From AA29 sp041481445 (GTDB lineage: Bacteria > Acidobacteriota > Vicinamibacteria > Fen-336), in assembly GCA_041481445.1 (NCBI GenBank), contig JBGPBV010000126.1, positions 1-20,536 on the forward strand: a stretch of DNA of 20,536 nucleotides. Direction: 5' to 3'. The position numbers were made by a program, and so were the translations under genes. Positions 12,983 to 20,536 of the stretch are shown here, in pieces (the stretch's first letter is position 1; every line of letters starts with the position of its first letter). The notes beneath the pieces are model-generated. The model ran no database searches. It had not been told where the DNA came from and was given only the letters and a program-made list of their open reading frames with translations.

Positions 12983-14791
12983 ATGCGCCGCACGCGGACC
13001 GTGAGATCGGGTATCGCCCGGGGCCTCTGCCTGGCGGTCATGACGGTCGGGCCCGGGGCCGCGACCGTGGTGTGGGCCGCGCCTTCGGCCGTCTTCGCAG
13101 GCGGCATCGTGACCGTCACCGGCGACGAGCAGGCCGATTCCATCGTGGTCGGACGGGATGCGCAGGGGGCCATCCTCGTCAACGGCAGCCGCGTGAGCTC
13201 CCGTTGCCCGACGCTCGAGAGCGGGTGCGCGAGGGTGCTGGCGAAGGTCGAGAACACAGTGCTCATCCGGATCTTCGGGCTGGGCGGCAACGACGACCTG
13301 CGCCTGGATGAAGCGAACGGCCCGCTTCCGCCGGCGGAGATGGACGGCGGCGACGGCATCGATTCCCTGACCGGCGGCTCGGGAGCCGACATCCTGGAAG
13401 GTGGGCACGGCAAGGACACACTGCGCGGGCTGAGCGGGAACGACACCTTGTCCGGGGGACCGGGCGACGACCTGTTCATCTGGAACCCCGGCGACGGGAG
13501 CGACGTGGTCAAGGGACGGGAAGGCGAGGACACCCTGCTCTTCAACGGCTCGGGCGCGAGCGAGGTGATCGACCTCTCCGCCAGCGGCGGCCATCTCCTC
13601 TTCACCCGCAACGTCGCCGCCATCGTGATGGATTGCGACAGCGTCGAGCAGGTCGTCTTCAACGCCCTCGGCGGCGCCGACCAGATCACGGTCAACAGCC
13701 TGGTCGGCACGGACGTGGCGGGCGTCGTTCTCGACCTCTCCAGTCCCGCCGGAGCGGGCACGGGCGACGGCCAGGCCGACACCGTCGTCGTCAACGGTAC
13801 GGGTGGGGACGACATCATCACCGCCGCCGGGTCGGCCTCGGGGTTCGAGGTCCACGGCTTGAGCGCGATCGTCACCGTCACCGGCGGCGAGCCCGCTCTG
13901 GACCGGGTCACGATCAACTCCGTCGCCGGCAACGATTCCGTGGACGCCTCCGGCGTGCCGTCGGGGGTCATCGCGATGACCATCAACGGAGGCCCCGGAA
14001 CCGATCTGCTGATCGGCGGCCAGGGAGCGGACATGCTGGTCGGCTCCCTGGGCAACGACATCGTGTTCAGCGGTGCCGGCGACGATACCGCCACGTGGAA
14101 CCCCGGGGACGGCAGCGACGTCGTCGAAGGCCAGGCCGGCCAGGACACGCTCGCCTTCAACGGCTCCGCGGCCGCCGAGATCATGGCCCTCTCCGCCAAC
14201 GGCCAGCGGCTCCTCCTGACCCGCAACATCGGCAACATCATCATGGACTGCGACGGCGTCGAGCAGGTCCGACTCGCCGCCCTGGGCGGAGCCGACCAGA
14301 TCACGGTCCACGACCTGAGCGGCACCAGCGTCACCGGTGTGGCGCTCGACCTGTTCGGCGCCCCCGGTTCCGGTGACCTGGCGCTCGACACCGTCACCAT
14401 CAACGGCACGAGCGGCGGGGATGCCCTCGTCCTCAACGGCAACGCTACGGGCGTTCATGTCCTCGGACTCGCGGCCGATGTCGACGTCACGGGCGGCGAG
14501 GCCACCGTCGATCAGCTCGTGGTCCACCTGCTCGCGGGCGCCGACGCCATGAACGCCTCCGCCCTGGCCATTGGCGCGATCCCGCTCACGGGGGACGGCG
14601 GTGACGGGAACGACGTCCTGATCGGCGGCGACGGAAACGACGTGCTCCTGGGCGGCAACGGGGACGACGTCCTCATCGGAGGGCCTGGGACCGATACGCT
14701 CGACGGCGGTCCGGGGACCAACATCATCGTCCCGCACGTGGCCCGACCCATCGACGGCCTCGGCTGGAAGGCGGCTCTGCCCCGCCCTTAG
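12983..14791 (+). CDS. Exported RTX-like calcium-binding repeat protein 2 (paralogue of protein 1)
   Basis: A 602-residue paralogue of the protein at 9701, aligning along its whole length. A signal peptide (RGLCLAVMTVGPGAATVVWA) ends near residue 32. The IVTVTGDEQADSIVVGRDAQG N-terminal segment is followed by RTX blocks at about 122-174, a middle block, and about 530-575 (GNDVLLGGNGDDVLIGGPGTDTLDGG, nearly identical to protein 1). Two large units lie at residues 166-303 (138 residues) and 371-506 (136 residues). The second unit has lost the GDGQAD motif, reading GSGDLALD, which accounts for its two-residue shortening. GGAG at 12973-12976 is six bases before ATG 12983; ATG 12971 would add MESP, as in the paralogue. 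The role is unknown. High similarity of the 3' RTX block in DNA as well as protein points to duplication with some recent exchange. Confidence 0.88.
   Translation: MRRTRTVRSGIARGLCLAVMTVGPGAATVVWAAPSAVFAGGIVTVTGDEQADSIVVGRDAQGAILVNGSRVSSRCPTLESGCARVLAKVENTVLIRIFGLGGNDDLRLDEANGPLPPAEMDGGDGIDSLTGGSGADILEGGHGKDTLRGLSGNDTLSGGPGDDLFIWNPGDGSDVVKGREGEDTLLFNGSGASEVIDLSASGGHLLFTRNVAAIVMDCDSVEQVVFNALGGADQITVNSLVGTDVAGVVLDLSSPAGAGTGDGQADTVVVNGTGGDDIITAAGSASGFEVHGLSAIVTVTGGEPALDRVTINSVAGNDSVDASGVPSGVIAMTINGGPGTDLLIGGQGADMLVGSLGNDIVFSGAGDDTATWNPGDGSDVVEGQAGQDTLAFNGSAAAEIMALSANGQRLLLTRNIGNIIMDCDGVEQVRLAALGGADQITVHDLSGTSVTGVALDLFGAPGSGDLALDTVTINGTSGGDALVLNGNATGVHVLGLAADVDVTGGEATVDQLVVHLLAGADAMNASALAIGAIPLTGDGGDGNDVLIGGDGNDVLLGGNGDDVLIGGPGTDTLDGGPGTNIIVPHVARPIDGLGWKAALPRP
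13478..14500 (+). repeat. Two large internal units within RTX-like gene 2
   Basis: Copy A is 13478-13891 and copy B 14093-14500. They carry the same ordered landmarks as the units of the first paralogue (WNPGDG, LxFNGS, I(D/M)xLSA, IVMDCD or IIMDCD, LGGADQITV, GT.V.GV.LDL, NGT). Copy A of gene 2 is closer to copy A of gene 1 than to copy B of its own gene, so the internal duplication predates the gene duplication. Confidence 0.75.
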
Positions 14792-14899
14792 GCGTGGGCC
14801 GGCATATATCGAAAGTCCTATTTACAGGCCGCCGCCGTCTGTCGAGAATCGGGGCGTTCCCGTGTGTCCAGGGGCGCCCTTCCCGGAGCTCGACCGATC

Positions 14900-17800
14900 A
14901 TGAAGCTTTTTTCGGCGGCCTTCTTGCCGCTGGTCCTGTCGGGTTGGGGGGCGGCCGCCTCCGCCGATATCACCGTCGACCATGCGAGCGCGGTCGTGGG
15001 CCGCCAGGCCAGCCGCTCGCTCACCTGGACGCACACCCTCGGCCCCGGAGCGGACCGGGCGCTGGTGGTGGGCGTCGTGATCGACGACGGGCGGCGGCGC
15101 AACGCCGACATCGCCCGCGTGACGTTCGGCGGCCGGACGATGCACACCGTCCCCGACTCCTACGCCGCCGGGCTCGGCGGGCGCGTCCTCGAGACCCAGC
15201 TCTTCTACCTCACCGGGACCGAGCTTCCCGGACCCGGCCGCTACGACGTGGCCGTGCGCTTCGACTCCACCGCGGACGACGCCGCCGGCGGAGCGGTGTC
15301 ACTCTTCGGCATCCAGCCGGGCGCCCCGGCCGCCGCCGCCCACAACGTGGAGGCGCCGGGCTTCGGGCCGATCCGCACTCCGATCGCCGCGCCCGTCGAC
15401 TCGTGGATCGTCGACGTCGTGGCCTCGGAGGGGAACGCGAACCTGTCCCCCGGCCACGGCCAGGTCGAGCAGTTCGACGAGAACGGGCACGTGCTGCGCA
15501 TCGCCGGCTCTACGCGCCCGGCCTCGCCCTCGGGAACGACCGTCCTCTCGTGGGACCAGCGCGGGCCGAGCCGGCTGGCCACCTCGGCGGTGGCGTTCCG
15601 GGCCAGGCCGAAGACCTTCACGCTCGCGGTGTCGAGCCAGGGCTCGGGGACCGTGGGCATCGACCCGCCCGGCACCACGTACGTGGCCGGCACGCACGTC
15701 ACGCTGACGGCGACGCCGGCGGCCGGATGGCAGTTCGCGGGATGGAGCGGCGACCTCACGGGGACGGCGAACCCCGCCACCCTGACCATGGACGGCAACA
15801 AGTCCGTGACCGCCACCTTCACCCGGATCTTCTACTCGCTGCAGACGGCCGCCAGCGGGTCGGGCAGCGTCACCGTCGATCCTCCGGGCGCCACCCAGCC
15901 CGCGCTCTCGATCGTCACACTGACGGCGGTGCCAGGGGCGGGATGGCACTTCGTGCAGTGGCAGGGCGGCGTCACGGCGACGACCAGCCCGGTCACGCTC
16001 CTGATGGACGGCGACAAGGCCGTCACCGCCGTGTTCGCGCCGAACACGCGCACCTTGACGCGCGTGGTGTCGGGCTCCGGCTCCGTCACCGCCGATCCCG
16101 ACCTGGCGACGTACACGGAAGGGACCACGGTCACGCTCACCGCCGTGCCCGACACGGGCTGGCAGTTCGCGGGCTGGGGTGGCGACCTCGGCGGCAACGC
16201 CAACCCGGCCACCCTGGTCCTCGACACGGACAAGAGCGTGATGGCGACGTTCACGCGGATCCCGCCCCCGGTCATCGGCACTCCGCCAACCAGCCAGGCC
16301 GCCCTCGTCGGTACGGACGTGACGTTCGGGGTCGTGGCCTCGGGCGTCGGCCCCTTCGGCTACCAGTGGCGGAAGAACGGCATCGAGATCGCCGGCGCCA
16401 CCGCGGACACGCTCCTCCTTCCCGCCGTCCAGCTCGCGGACGCGGGCAGCTACGCCGTCACCGTGAGCAACGCGGGCGGATCGACGACGAGCCTGCCCGC
16501 GTCGCTCAGCGTCACGTCGACCGGTGGACTCGTGCTCGTCAACGACAGCTTCGCCGACGGCGAGCGCCTCAACTTCGCTCCGCCCGACTCCGCCACCTGG
16601 CTCAAGGCGCAGAACGACCTCAACACCGTCGTGACCGTCGCCCCGGGCTCCGCTCGGTTCGCCTTGAACGCCACCAGCTCCGAGATGCTGGCCGGATACT
16701 TCTCGGCCGCGGGATCGCCGGTCTCGCTCGGGGTCGGGGACACGCTGACCCTGAGCGTCACCGTCACTCTTGGCGGCCTGGGCACGACCGCGGCCGGGCT
16801 CCGCTTCGGCCTCCTCGATTCCAAGGGCTCGCGTCCGGGCGACAGCGCGGCCACCGCGAACGCGGCCTACATCGGCGACACGGGCTACGGCCTGTTCACC
16901 AACATCGGCACCGCCGGCGGGGGCACCGCCTTCACGCTCAACCGCCGCACCACGATCACCTCCAACGCGATCTTCACCACCGGCGCCGACTTCACCACCA
17001 TCGGCTCCGGCGGGGGCACCGCGCGGCCCTTCACCGACAACACGGACTACGTCCTCACGTATTCGATCTCGCGCCTCACTGCCACCCAGACGCGCCTGAC
17101 CTCGTCCGTCGTGGGCGGCGCGCTGGGCACCGCGTACTCGTTCGCGACGACCGAGACGAGCCCCAGCCCGTACACGACCTTCGACTACTTCGGATGGCGT
17201 GTGGCCAGCAACGCCTTTGCCAGCGCGATCACGTTCAAGAACCTGTCGGTGACCCTGGGCCTGGTCCCCCCCGCCATCACGACCCAGCCCACCGGCGTGT
17301 CCACCGTCGAGTTCGACACCGTCGTGCTGGGCGCCGCCGCCTCCGGCAGCGGGCCCCTCACGTTCCAGTGGAGCAAGGACGGCGTGCCCATCGCGGGCGC
17401 CAACTCCCCCACCCTGACCCTCGCCAGCGTGCGGGTGGCGGACTCCGGCGCCTACACGCTCACGGCCACGAACCCGGTCGGCAGCGTGACCAGCGCGGTC
17501 GCGGCCGTGGTCGTCGGCCTGGCTCCGCCCCTCATCACGACCCAGCCGCTGTCGCAGACGATCCTGGTCGGCGAGCCCGCGACGTTCAGCGTGGCCGTCC
17601 GCGGCAGCGTGCCTTTCGCGTATCAGTGGCGGAAGGGCGGCCTCGACATCAGCGGCGCCATCGGGCCGTCGTTCACGATCCCGTCGCTCCAGCTCGCGGA
17701 CAGCGGGACCTACACCGTGCTCGTGACCAACGGCGCCGGCTCCGTTTCGAGCGATCCAGCCACCCTGCTCGTGACCACCTCGCCGGTGCCGCCGTCGATC

Positions 17801-20536
17801 ACGGTGCCCCCCGCCTCCACCAGCGTCGTGCTCGGGCACCCCGTCCAGCTCCGCGTGGTCGCGGCCGGCACCACGCCCCTGAGCTACCAGTGGAGCAAGG
17901 ACGGCCAGCCGATCGCGGGTGCCACCAGCGCGGTCTACGCCATCGCCGCCGCCACCACCGGCGACGCGGGCGCCTACACCGTCACCGTGACCAACGCCCC
18001 GGGCACGATCACCAGCGCGCCCGCCGTGCTGACCGTCATCGTGCCCCCCGCCATCGTCACCCCGCCCTCCTCGCAGCTCGTGAACGCGGGGGCTCCGGCC
18101 ACGTTCTCGGTCGTGGCCAGCGGCAGCGCGCCCCTGGCCTACCAGTGGCTGAAGAACGGGGGTGCGCTCGGCGGAGCGACCGGCGCCACCCTGAGCCTCG
18201 GCCCCGTCCAGGCCGCGGACGCCGGCGCCTACTCCGTCGTGGTGAGCAACGGCGGCGGCTCCGTGACGAGCGCGGCGGCCTCCCTGGAGGTGGCCGACCC
18301 CGGACTGGCCGTGGCCACCCTGTTCCCCGCCCCCACCGCGGCCGGACTGCCGGTGGACGTCCCGCTCCGGATCAGCTTCGGCATTCCCCCGACCCTCGGG
18401 CCGGCCGGGCGCATCCAGGTCCGGGACGTGGCCACGAGCGCGGTGGTGGACACCATCGACCTCTCCGCGGCCACGCAGACCAGGACGATCGGGGGGACCG
18501 TCTACAACTACCTGCCGGTGATCGTGTCGGGAAACGACGCGCAGGTCACCCTCCACGCGCCGCTGGCCTACAACAAGACGTACGCGGTGACCGTGGAGCC
18601 CGGTGTCTTCCAGACCCCGAACGGAGTGTTCGCGGGCATCACGAGCGACGCCACCTGGCGATTCACCACCAGGCCGGCGCCTCCCGCCGCCGACTCCGCC
18701 AGCCTCGTCGTGGCCGCCGACGGGAGCGGCGACTTCGCGACCGTGCAGGGCGCCATCGACTTCGTGCCCGCCGGGAACGCGCAGCGGCGCGTGCTCTTCG
18801 TCCGCCGCGGCCTCTACCAGGAGCTGATCCACGTCGCCAACCGGCCGCTGGTCACGCTGCGCGGCGAGGACCGGCGCGAGACCGTCGTCGCCTACGCGAA
18901 CAACGCGAACTTCAACCCCAGCGCGCGCAGCGTGATCGGGGTGGACGCGGCCGACGTCACCATCGAGAACCTGACCGTCCGCAACCTCACGCCCAAGGGC
19001 GGCTCCCAGGCCGAGACGATCCGCACGAACGGGGCCCGCTTCCAGCTTCGCCGCGCGGACCTCTACAGCTTCCAGGACACGCTCCAGCTCAACGGGTCGG
19101 CCTACGTCGAGAGCTCCTACATCGAAGGCGACGTGGACTTCATGTGGGGCAACGCCGCCGCCTATTTCGCGGGCTGCGAGCTGCGCAACGTGACCTCGAG
19201 CTCGTACTACGTCCAGGCGCGCACGCCCGCCGGCCAGCCCGGCTTCGTGTACGTGGGATCGCGCCTGAGCGGCAACCCCGGGGTCAGCGGCACCTGGCTG
19301 GCCCGCATCGATCCGAGCGTCTTCCCGGACAGCCAGGTCGTCTACATCGACTCCGCGATGGGGCCGCAGATCGCGGCCGCGGGGTGGCTGCTCAACAACG
19401 CGTCCAGCTCGAGCACGGTGCGGCTCTGGGAGTTCGGGAGCACGGACCTCCAGGGGACGCCGGTCGACGTGTCGGCGCGCATCGCCTCCTCCCGCCAGCT
19501 CACCGACGGCGAAGCCGCGCAGTGGCGAGACTCCTCGTTCGTGCTCGGCGGCTGGGTCCCGCAGACGGTGCCGTTCCTGGCCGCCCCGCCGGTCAGCCAG
19601 ACCGTCTCCGCCGGGCAGGACGTGGTGTTCGCGGCCGGTGCTCTCGCCGTTCCCGCCCCGAGCTACGAGTGGCGGAAGGACGGCTCCACCATCCCCGGCG
19701 CCACCGGGCCCACCCTGCTCCTCCCCGCCGTCCAGGCCGACGCCGCCGGCGCGTACTCGGTGGTGGTCAGCAACGCCGCGGGCTCGGTGACGAGCGCCCC
19801 CGCGACCCTCAACGTCTCCCCCCTGCCCGGCGCGCCGATCCTGACGACCTCACCGGCCGCTCAGACCGCCTCCATCGGCGACGGCGCGGCCTTCTCCGTC
19901 GCCGCCTCCGGCTCGCCCGTCCTCTCCTACCAGTGGTCGAAGGACGGCGCGCCCATCGTGGGCGCGACCAGCCCGACGCTCGCGCTCGGCGCCCTGCAGC
20001 TCGCCGACGCCGGCCTCTACGCCGTCGTGGTCGGCAACGGGACCGGCTCCGTGGCCAGCGTGCCCGTGGCCCTCACCGTCCGCGCCACGCCGATCCCGGC
20101 CGCGCCGAGCATCCTCGCCCCGCCGGCCAGCCAGCTCGCCTTCGCGGGCAGCACGGTCACGCTGACCGTGGTCGCGCGAGGCGTGCCCGCCCCGTCGTAC
20201 CAGTGGCTCAAGGACGGCACGCCGATCGCGGGCGCCACCGGGGCCACGCTGACGCTATCGAACGTGCAGCTCGCCTCCAGCGGGAGCTACGTCGTGGTGG
20301 TGACGAACGCGCTCGGGTCCGCCACGAGCGATCCGGCCGTCCTCACCGTCTTCACACCCGCCAACCTGATCACGCAGCAGCCGCAGGGCCAGGGAGTCAA
20401 CATCGGCGAGACGGCCGCGTTCACCGTGGTCGCCAGCGGCAGCGGACCCCTGCACTACCAGTGGCGCCGCAACGGCGTGACCCTGCCCGGGACGGACACG
20501 GACACGCTGACCGTCCCCAACGCGCAACCGGGCGAC
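14900..20536 (+). CDS. Giant exported Ig/InlB-repeat protein with central pectin methylesterase domain, partial (C-terminus beyond right edge)
   Basis: At least 1,879 residues, still open at the window end. A signal peptide (1-22, cleavage after AAASA) is followed by a beta-rich domain (23-236), three InlB-type B-repeats (240-454), Ig-like domain 1 (455-540), a jelly-roll or concanavalin-like domain (543-788), Ig domains 2-5 (790-1134), an SbsA-like Ig domain (1135-1262), a CE8 pectin methylesterase (1268-1558) and at least four more Ig domains (1559 on). In the esterase, Gln of GGSQAETI, D1393 in FQDTL, D1413 in DVDFMWG and R1469 are in place, but the usual LGRPW reads LARID. The Ig domains share YQW.KDG..I.GAT and ADAG.Y.V.V.N..GS. 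A protein of this kind is probably surface-anchored or secreted, demethylating pectin while Ig modules act as spacers or adhesins. GGAG (14885-14888) precedes ATG 14900. Only one cysteine (C1426) is present. Confidence 0.93.
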   Translation, partial: MKLFSAAFLPLVLSGWGAAASADITVDHASAVVGRQASRSLTWTHTLGPGADRALVVGVVIDDGRRRNADIARVTFGGRTMHTVPDSYAAGLGGRVLETQLFYLTGTELPGPGRYDVAVRFDSTADDAAGGAVSLFGIQPGAPAAAAHNVEAPGFGPIRTPIAAPVDSWIVDVVASEGNANLSPGHGQVEQFDENGHVLRIAGSTRPASPSGTTVLSWDQRGPSRLATSAVAFRARPKTFTLAVSSQGSGTVGIDPPGTTYVAGTHVTLTATPAAGWQFAGWSGDLTGTANPATLTMDGNKSVTATFTRIFYSLQTAASGSGSVTVDPPGATQPALSIVTLTAVPGAGWHFVQWQGGVTATTSPVTLLMDGDKAVTAVFAPNTRTLTRVVSGSGSVTADPDLATYTEGTTVTLTAVPDTGWQFAGWGGDLGGNANPATLVLDTDKSVMATFTRIPPPVIGTPPTSQAALVGTDVTFGVVASGVGPFGYQWRKNGIEIAGATADTLLLPAVQLADAGSYAVTVSNAGGSTTSLPASLSVTSTGGLVLVNDSFADGERLNFAPPDSATWLKAQNDLNTVVTVAPGSARFALNATSSEMLAGYFSAAGSPVSLGVGDTLTLSVTVTLGGLGTTAAGLRFGLLDSKGSRPGDSAATANAAYIGDTGYGLFTNIGTAGGGTAFTLNRRTTITSNAIFTTGADFTTIGSGGGTARPFTDNTDYVLTYSISRLTATQTRLTSSVVGGALGTAYSFATTETSPSPYTTFDYFGWRVASNAFASAITFKNLSVTLGLVPPAITTQPTGVSTVEFDTVVLGAAASGSGPLTFQWSKDGVPIAGANSPTLTLASVRVADSGAYTLTATNPVGSVTSAVAAVVVGLAPPLITTQPLSQTILVGEPATFSVAVRGSVPFAYQWRKGGLDISGAIGPSFTIPSLQLADSGTYTVLVTNGAGSVSSDPATLLVTTSPVPPSITVPPASTSVVLGHPVQLRVVAAGTTPLSYQWSKDGQPIAGATSAVYAIAAATTGDAGAYTVTVTNAPGTITSAPAVLTVIVPPAIVTPPSSQLVNAGAPATFSVVASGSAPLAYQWLKNGGALGGATGATLSLGPVQAADAGAYSVVVSNGGGSVTSAAASLEVADPGLAVATLFPAPTAAGLPVDVPLRISFGIPPTLGPAGRIQVRDVATSAVVDTIDLSAATQTRTIGGTVYNYLPVIVSGNDAQVTLHAPLAYNKTYAVTVEPGVFQTPNGVFAGITSDATWRFTTRPAPPAADSASLVVAADGSGDFATVQGAIDFVPAGNAQRRVLFVRRGLYQELIHVANRPLVTLRGEDRRETVVAYANNANFNPSARSVIGVDAADVTIENLTVRNLTPKGGSQAETIRTNGARFQLRRADLYSFQDTLQLNGSAYVESSYIEGDVDFMWGNAAAYFAGCELRNVTSSSYYVQARTPAGQPGFVYVGSRLSGNPGVSGTWLARIDPSVFPDSQVVYIDSAMGPQIAAAGWLLNNASSSSTVRLWEFGSTDLQGTPVDVSARIASSRQLTDGEAAQWRDSSFVLGGWVPQTVPFLAAPPVSQTVSAGQDVVFAAGALAVPAPSYEWRKDGSTIPGATGPTLLLPAVQADAAGAYSVVVSNAAGSVTSAPATLNVSPLPGAPILTTSPAAQTASIGDGAAFSVAASGSPVLSYQWSKDGAPIVGATSPTLALGALQLADAGLYAVVVGNGTGSVASVPVALTVRATPIPAAPSILAPPASQLAFAGSTVTLTVVARGVPAPSYQWLKDGTPIAGATGATLTLSNVQLASSGSYVVVVTNALGSATSDPAVLTVFTPANLITQQPQGQGVNIGETAAFTVVASGSGPLHYQWRRNGVTLPGTDTDTLTVPNAQPGD
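15617..16261 (+). repeat. Three tandem InlB-type B-repeats (about 70 residues each)
   Basis: Units at 15617-15823, 15830-16042 and 16049-16261 share the order S.GSG.V..DP, then VTLTA.P..GW.F..W.G, a short turn, then (M/L)D.(N/D)K.V.A.F. This is the divergent InlB B-repeat / Listeria-Bacteroides repeat pattern found in bacterial surface proteins. Confidence 0.85.
16262..20536 (+). repeat. Array of nine Ig-like domains split by other domains
   Basis: Units are at 16262-16519, 17267-17524, 17525-17788, 17789-18043, 18044-18301, 19574-19831, 19832-20098, 20102-20356 and 20357 to the edge (incomplete). Each is about 85 codons and carries P..I...P.SQ, YQW or YEW, a (K/R)(D/N/G)G turn, AGxY and GS.TS. 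None has the paired cysteines of eukaryotic Ig folds. The first lies alone before the jelly-roll domain, four precede the esterase and four or more follow it. Confidence 0.85.
18701..19573 (+). other. Pectin methylesterase (CE8) catalytic domain inside the giant protein
   Basis: The domain begins SLVVAADGSGDFATVQGAID, the classical opening of pectinesterases, and closes with a GGW(V)PQ segment. It is only distantly like the pectinesterase at 7692-9566: the two differ at the LGRPW position and over most of the C-terminal half, so they are not recent duplicates. Confidence 0.88.

Noticed and set aside
12089..14737. 882-codon antisense open frame spanning the membrane gene and RTX gene 2
   Set aside because: It crosses two genes with clear signal peptides, membrane helices and RTX repeats on the plus strand; its own repeats only mirror the RTX repeats.
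14792..14899. Promoter TTTACA (14821) to GAGAAT (14844) for the giant gene
   Set aside because: Spacing of 17 fits but the -10 matches only four of six bases; too weak to list as a feature.
15299..18832. 1,177-codon antisense open frame opposite the giant Ig protein
   Set aside because: Composition is Arg/Gly/His/Asp-rich shadow sequence typical of high-GC genes read backwards; the opposite strand has continuous known domains.

Overview
The window is a high-GC (roughly 70% by eye) bacterial chromosome segment. Almost every base is assigned to a gene or to a short regulatory gap, and I saw no phage, IS, CRISPR, tRNA or rRNA sequence. The promoters are sigma-70-like, and the proteins include Sec-exported plant-polysaccharide enzymes, RTX-type calcium-binding proteins and Ig/InlB-repeat surface modules. 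That mix suggests a free-living, probably diderm soil or plant-debris degrader. Acidobacteriota, Verrucomicrobiota, Myxococcota and similar groups would fit, but the sequence alone does not let me choose a phylum.

Layout. (1) 1-1184, minus: the N-terminal two-thirds or so of an exported GH3 beta-glucosidase, cut by the window edge. (2) 1221-3956, plus: a copper-resistance operon, csoR-copA, read from a perfect-consensus promoter that carries two CsoR-like inverted repeats 22 bp apart. (3) 3990-7667, plus: the branched-chain amino acid operon ilvB-ilvN-ilvC. It is preceded by a strong promoter, a 36-codon leader peptide with nine consecutive Val/Leu/Ile codons, and a Rho-independent terminator with a visible competing antiterminator, which together make a complete ribosome-mediated attenuator. 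(4) 7692-9566, minus: an exported pectin methylesterase fused to an alpha/beta-hydrolase acetylesterase-type domain. (5) 9616-14791, plus: two paralogous exported RTX-like repeat proteins, each with the same TTGACC-N17-TAGTGT promoter, flanking a polytopic membrane protein of glycosyltransferase-C type. (6) 14900 to past the right edge, plus: at least 1,879 codons of one very large exported protein with three InlB-type B-repeats, at least nine Ig-like domains, a jelly-roll-like domain and a second pectin methylesterase domain in its middle.

How it works together. The GH3 enzyme, the pectinesterase-esterase fusion and the giant Ig-pectinesterase form a loose plant-cell-wall set: removal of methyl (and perhaps acetyl) esters from pectin, and hydrolysis of beta-glucans. 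The csoR-copA and ilvBNC operons sit inside this set as ordinary resistance and biosynthetic units. The most rewarding regulatory structure is the ilv leader. The most unusual proteins are the duplicated RTX pair and the giant pectinesterase, neither of which resembles textbook forms of its class. Because of the high GC, very long antisense open frames lie opposite most genes; they are treated as shadows.
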